DNA of 64,000 nt. Source: a virus. Numbering within the stretch: position 1 is the first letter of the stretch; each line of letters begins with the position of its first letter. The position numbers and the translations under genes were made by a program. Below are positions 62,060-64,000 of the stretch, piece by piece. The DNA is taken from the IMG/VR virus record IMGVR_UViG_3300034101_004588, positions 124,001-188,000 of that record; one strand, written 5' to 3'. Below the pieces are notes generated by a model. It worked only from the letters and a program-made list of their open reading frames with translations. It made no database searches and had not been told where the DNA came from.

Positions 62060-62135
62060 TGGTACCTGAGGTGGGACTCGAACCCACACTTGACAGATTT
62101 TAAGTCTGTTGTCTCTGCCATTGGACTACTCAGGC
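62060..62135 (-). tRNA. tRNA-Leu(UAA) with a short variable loop
   Basis: Minus strand: acceptor GCCTGAG / CTCAGGT, anticodon stem ACAGA/TCTGT with loop CTTAAAA (TAA), variable loop only CAAGT, T-loop TTCGAGT, encoded CCA. Leu tRNAs normally have a long variable arm (as tRNA-Leu(UAG) at 36272), so the charging identity is uncertain. Confidence 0.8.
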
Positions 62136-62145
62136 CTAAAGCTCA

Positions 62146-62676
62146 TTATGCTGCCTTATGAAATCTTTTCAAGTCACAGACGCAATATTTAATCCACGGG
62201 CATCCATCACACCACTTTCCGTTATCGAGATAGATGTCGGGACGTTGACAAGCCACCGAAGTCAATGACTCTACCCCTTCTTTGTCTGTAGGAGTAATAA
62301 AAGGCAGCTTAGTGAATTCCATCTTCGGAAGATCTTTCTTAATCTTCTCGGCTCTCTCTTCTAGCTCTTCCTTGGTCATTACTGACAAAGGATTAACATA
62401 AGTCTTCTTCGGTTTAGGTTCTTTAGGATCTTTATGCAGATTGCGACAGGCTCGACATTCAAAGGTCTGTAGCAGCTCTTCTATGTTATTCTTATGCTTC
62501 TTAAGATAGTTCTTAAGATTAGGACCAAACATAGAAACGGTATTGTGTTTGCAGTGACTACAAGTAATCTTCTGCGCCGGCAGTTTCTTGTGTTCTTTAA
62601 AGAACTTGATCCAACCTGAGATATCTTCAAATTGATTGAATGATGCCTTTTTATTACCCTTAGTTTTCTTAGCCAT
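62146..62676 (-). CDS. Zinc-binding protein of unknown function
   Basis: A 176-residue protein. Two Cys pairs (TCSHCKHNTVSMFG near 39 and FECRACRNLHK near 75) form a likely zinc ribbon; near the C-terminus are C-D-G-C-P and C-V-C-D-L-K-R, another cluster. Lys-rich. Could bind nucleic acid or a host protein. A degenerate TTCCC-type promoter may lie around 62714-62742. Confidence 0.6.
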   Translation of the reverse strand: MAKKTKGNKKASFNQFEDISGWIKFFKEHKKLPAQKITCSHCKHNTVSMFGPNLKNYLKKHKNNIEELLQTFECRACRNLHKDPKEPKPKKTYVNPLSVMTKEELEERAEKIKKDLPKMEFTKLPFITPTDKEGVESLTSVACQRPDIYLDNGKWCDGCPWIKYCVCDLKRFHKAA

Positions 62677-62718
62677 AGATAGCGTTACTTTCTATTTGTT
62701 GGTGCTTTTGTATAGGAT

Positions 62719-62820
62719 CTAGTGCTTTGCCGGGAATGACACTCTTTTTTTATTAAGAGGTTTGACCACAATGCGAAGTCGGTTTTTGTTGATAATGAAG
62801 GTTAAAGAGGCTTTTTCCAT
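62719..62820 (-). CDS. Very small basic protein
   Basis: A 33-residue frame from ATG 62820 to TAG 62719: MEKASLTFIINKNRLRIVVK then PLNKKRVSFPAKH. The promoter -10 ends 9 nt upstream, which supports translation of this short frame. Confidence 0.5.
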   Translation of the reverse strand: MEKASLTFIINKNRLRIVVKPLNKKRVSFPAKH

Positions 62821-62829
62821 AAGACTAAT

Positions 62830-62858
62830 AATATAACATTTATTAGGGGGAAAGACAA
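62830..62858 (-). promoter_or_regulatory. TTCCC-type leaderless promoter (62820 small gene)
   Basis: Minus strand TTGTCT (62853-62858)-TTCCCCC, 17 bp, TATATT (62830-62835), 9 nt to ATG. One of the best matches to the class. Confidence 0.75.
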
Positions 62859-62895
62859 GGATTATTTTCTACCCCTATTTACCCCTTTTTTAGGC

Positions 62896-62923
62896 TTGAC
62901 TAAAATTTTTTTTGGGTTATAAT
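62896..62923 (+). promoter_or_regulatory. Consensus sigma70 promoter on the plus strand without a downstream gene
   Basis: TTGACT (62896-62901), 16 bp, TATAAT (62918-62923). Downstream is a G-rich stretch and a T-run (near 62960-62968), then genes in the opposite direction only. May make a short RNA or an antisense transcript. Confidence 0.55.
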
Positions 62924-63024
62924 GGGGTTGCTGGGGGTGGGGGCCGAAGGTTAATACACTTTTTTTTAAATCCCCTTTGAACTTTCTTTATATATTTTCC
63001 TAACCCATTCCTTAATATACTTCT

Positions 63025-63360
63025 TTAATCTGTATCTTTAATGAACTTCATAAGCTGTCTACCCCAATCAAAGAGGTTTTCCGGAAATTCTTTAATAGTT
63101 TTCATACTATAGTAAAGATTAAATTCTTCAGGGGTCTTTCCAGGTTTATTTTGTAATTGTTCTAAGACGTCTTCAATCCTTTGATTAATTTCTTCTTCTT
63201 GACCTATCAAGACCTTTTCTATATCTAATATAAGCCCAAAAACCTGATTGATCTTACGGGAGAGCTCCATTATATCTTTTTCTTTATTAGCAAATTCTTT
63301 AAAGGCATCAACCTTATTTTGCACCTGATTATAGGCTTCGGATAAACTTTTATTATTCAT
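63025..63360 (-). CDS. Protein with N-terminal LSEA-KVDAFKEF module
   Basis: A 111-residue helical protein: NNKSLSEAYNQVQNKVDAFK, E-F-A-N-K-E shares the second half with 51256 (FKQFANKE). Overlaps 63353-63940 by 8 nt. Probably a member of the packaged-protein group. Confidence 0.5.
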   Translation of the reverse strand: MNNKSLSEAYNQVQNKVDAFKEFANKEKDIMELSRKINQVFGLILDIEKVLIGQEEEINQRIEDVLEQLQNKPGKTPEEFNLYYSMKTIKEFPENLFDWGRQLMKFIKDTD

Positions 63361-63940
63361 TGGTCCATTTATCTATCTTTCTTAACATTTCGGAGAGTTT
63401 ATGAATTCCTTGGAAGTCATCTCCTAAAATACTATATTCATTTTCTGATCCCCAATGAGCCTTACGATAGGCAGGGGGCATATGGTTTAGATTAAATCCT
63501 AGGTCTTTGGCATTAGGAGCCCATAAGAGAAATTCTACTTCATTTTTAAGTAAGCGAGCCAGGATCTCTACTATAACATAAGCCTTATAGGTTCCTTCTA
63601 AACCAAAGATATGAAAGTCTCTTTTTTGATTCATTTCAAATTTATAGTTAGTATCTTGAGGGGTAGGTTTTAAAGGATCGGTATATATCAATAAAGGTTT
63701 AGCAGTTGCTCGATTAGGAATTTCCCAGGCCCATACATCATCGAAACCGGACTCTTGAGTAATTTCATCGTTCTCGGTTATATATTTGTGGGGTCCCAAT
63801 ACTCTTTCTAGATCGGCAATGGAAGCTTTAATGGTCAATTCATTTTTATATTGGTCTTTAATTTCTTGTTTAAAGAAATTTTTAAAGCCTTGAGCCTTAA
63901 CATTAGATAAGGTTTCTTCTACAAGTTGATTAAATTTCAT
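63353..63940 (-). CDS. Protein with N-terminal LVEE-GFKNFF module
   Basis: A 195-residue protein: KFNQLVEETLSNVKAQGFKN, then a mixed body with WAWEIPNRATAKPLLIYTDP and an EFLLWAPNAKDLGFNL strand. Same module type as the 48-54 kb cluster. Function unknown. Confidence 0.5.
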   Translation of the reverse strand: MKFNQLVEETLSNVKAQGFKNFFKQEIKDQYKNELTIKASIADLERVLGPHKYITENDEITQESGFDDVWAWEIPNRATAKPLLIYTDPLKPTPQDTNYKFEMNQKRDFHIFGLEGTYKAYVIVEILARLLKNEVEFLLWAPNAKDLGFNLNHMPPAYRKAHWGSENEYSILGDDFQGIHKLSEMLRKIDKWTNE

Positions 63941-63948
63941 GGATCTAT

Positions 63949-63977
63949 TATTTATTATTCTCCGGGTGGAAAGAGAA
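63949..63977 (-). promoter_or_regulatory. TTCC-type promoter of the 63940 gene
   Basis: Minus strand TTCTCT (63972-63977)-TTCC, 17 bp, TAAATA (63949-63954), 8 nt to ATG. Overlaps the end of the next upstream gene. Confidence 0.5.
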
Positions 63978-64000
63978 CCTCGTCTTGTAAGGGTTGTTCT
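63955..64000 (-). CDS. C-terminal end of a gene cut by the window edge
   Basis: The minus strand enters the window in an open frame (EQPLQDEVLFPPGE) ending at TAA 63955-63957. Only 14 residues visible. Confidence 0.4.
   Translation of the reverse strand, partial: EQPLQDEVLFPPGE

Overview
The window reads as part of a large, AT-rich bacteriophage genome (jumbo-phage type), not a bacterial chromosome. The evidence is densely packed small genes, mostly on the minus strand with 1-30 nt overlaps; many phage-conserved proteins of unknown function; tail-fibre, LamG-like and other virion-type proteins; 25 tRNA genes plus a tmRNA; and phage-style auxiliary genes (class II ribonucleotide reductase, GuaC-like reductase, QueD, NUDIX, dCMP deaminase, bS21). 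Nothing identifies the host securely. The promoters look sigma70-like, and the tmRNA tag ends in LAA. Terminase, capsid, portal and polymerase genes are not in this window.

Layout. 0-10 kb: nucleotide, cofactor and enzyme genes (PD-(D/E)XK nuclease, epimerase, GuaC-like reductase, two metal-dependent phosphatase/peptidase types, NUDIX, AAA ATPase, phosphoribosyltransferase, QueD) ending in a bS21-like ribosomal protein. 10-15 kb: tail-fibre-type proteins, two of them paralogues. 15-24.4 kb: about 30 short genes of mostly unknown function in overlapping strings, with scattered tRNAs. 24.7-27.9 kb: plus-strand block with the ribonucleotide reductase. 27.9-34 kb: glycosyltransferase, deaminase, HNH, DUF932, HAD and SemiSWEET-like genes. 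35-39 kb: main tRNA array mixed with unexplained structured RNA, then the tmRNA. 39-54 kb: HTH-phosphoesterase fusion, membrane and structural proteins, and a cluster of proteins sharing an N-terminal LLEA-type module. 55-64 kb: visibly more GC-rich, many very small genes each behind its own promoter, three tRNAs and a probable small RNA.

Two system-level patterns stand out. First, a promoter class (TTGnnT, usually followed at once by TTCCC, 16-18 bp spacer, then TAnnnT) occurs at least 22 times. In most copies the -10 hexamer lies only 5-10 nt from the start codon, so the messages should be leaderless or nearly so, which fits the general lack of Shine-Dalgarno sequences. Second, at least eleven proteins carry an N-terminal module of the form M-x(n)-[IL]-L-x-E-[AS]-x(3)-K-[IV]-x-[AG]-[LF]-K-x-F, and several more have a short [LIV]-x-E motif near the N terminus. 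This resembles the capsid-targeting, protease-cleaved propeptides of T4-type internal head proteins and may mark a set of co-packaged proteins.

The translation kit is also unusual. tRNAs for every amino acid except Phe are visible; several have non-canonical T-loops; one Met tRNA has initiator-like features; an Ile(UAU) tRNA has a long variable arm and a Leu(UAA) tRNA a short one. The tmRNA encodes a 34-residue tag. Functions are inferred from motifs read by eye; no database search was possible.
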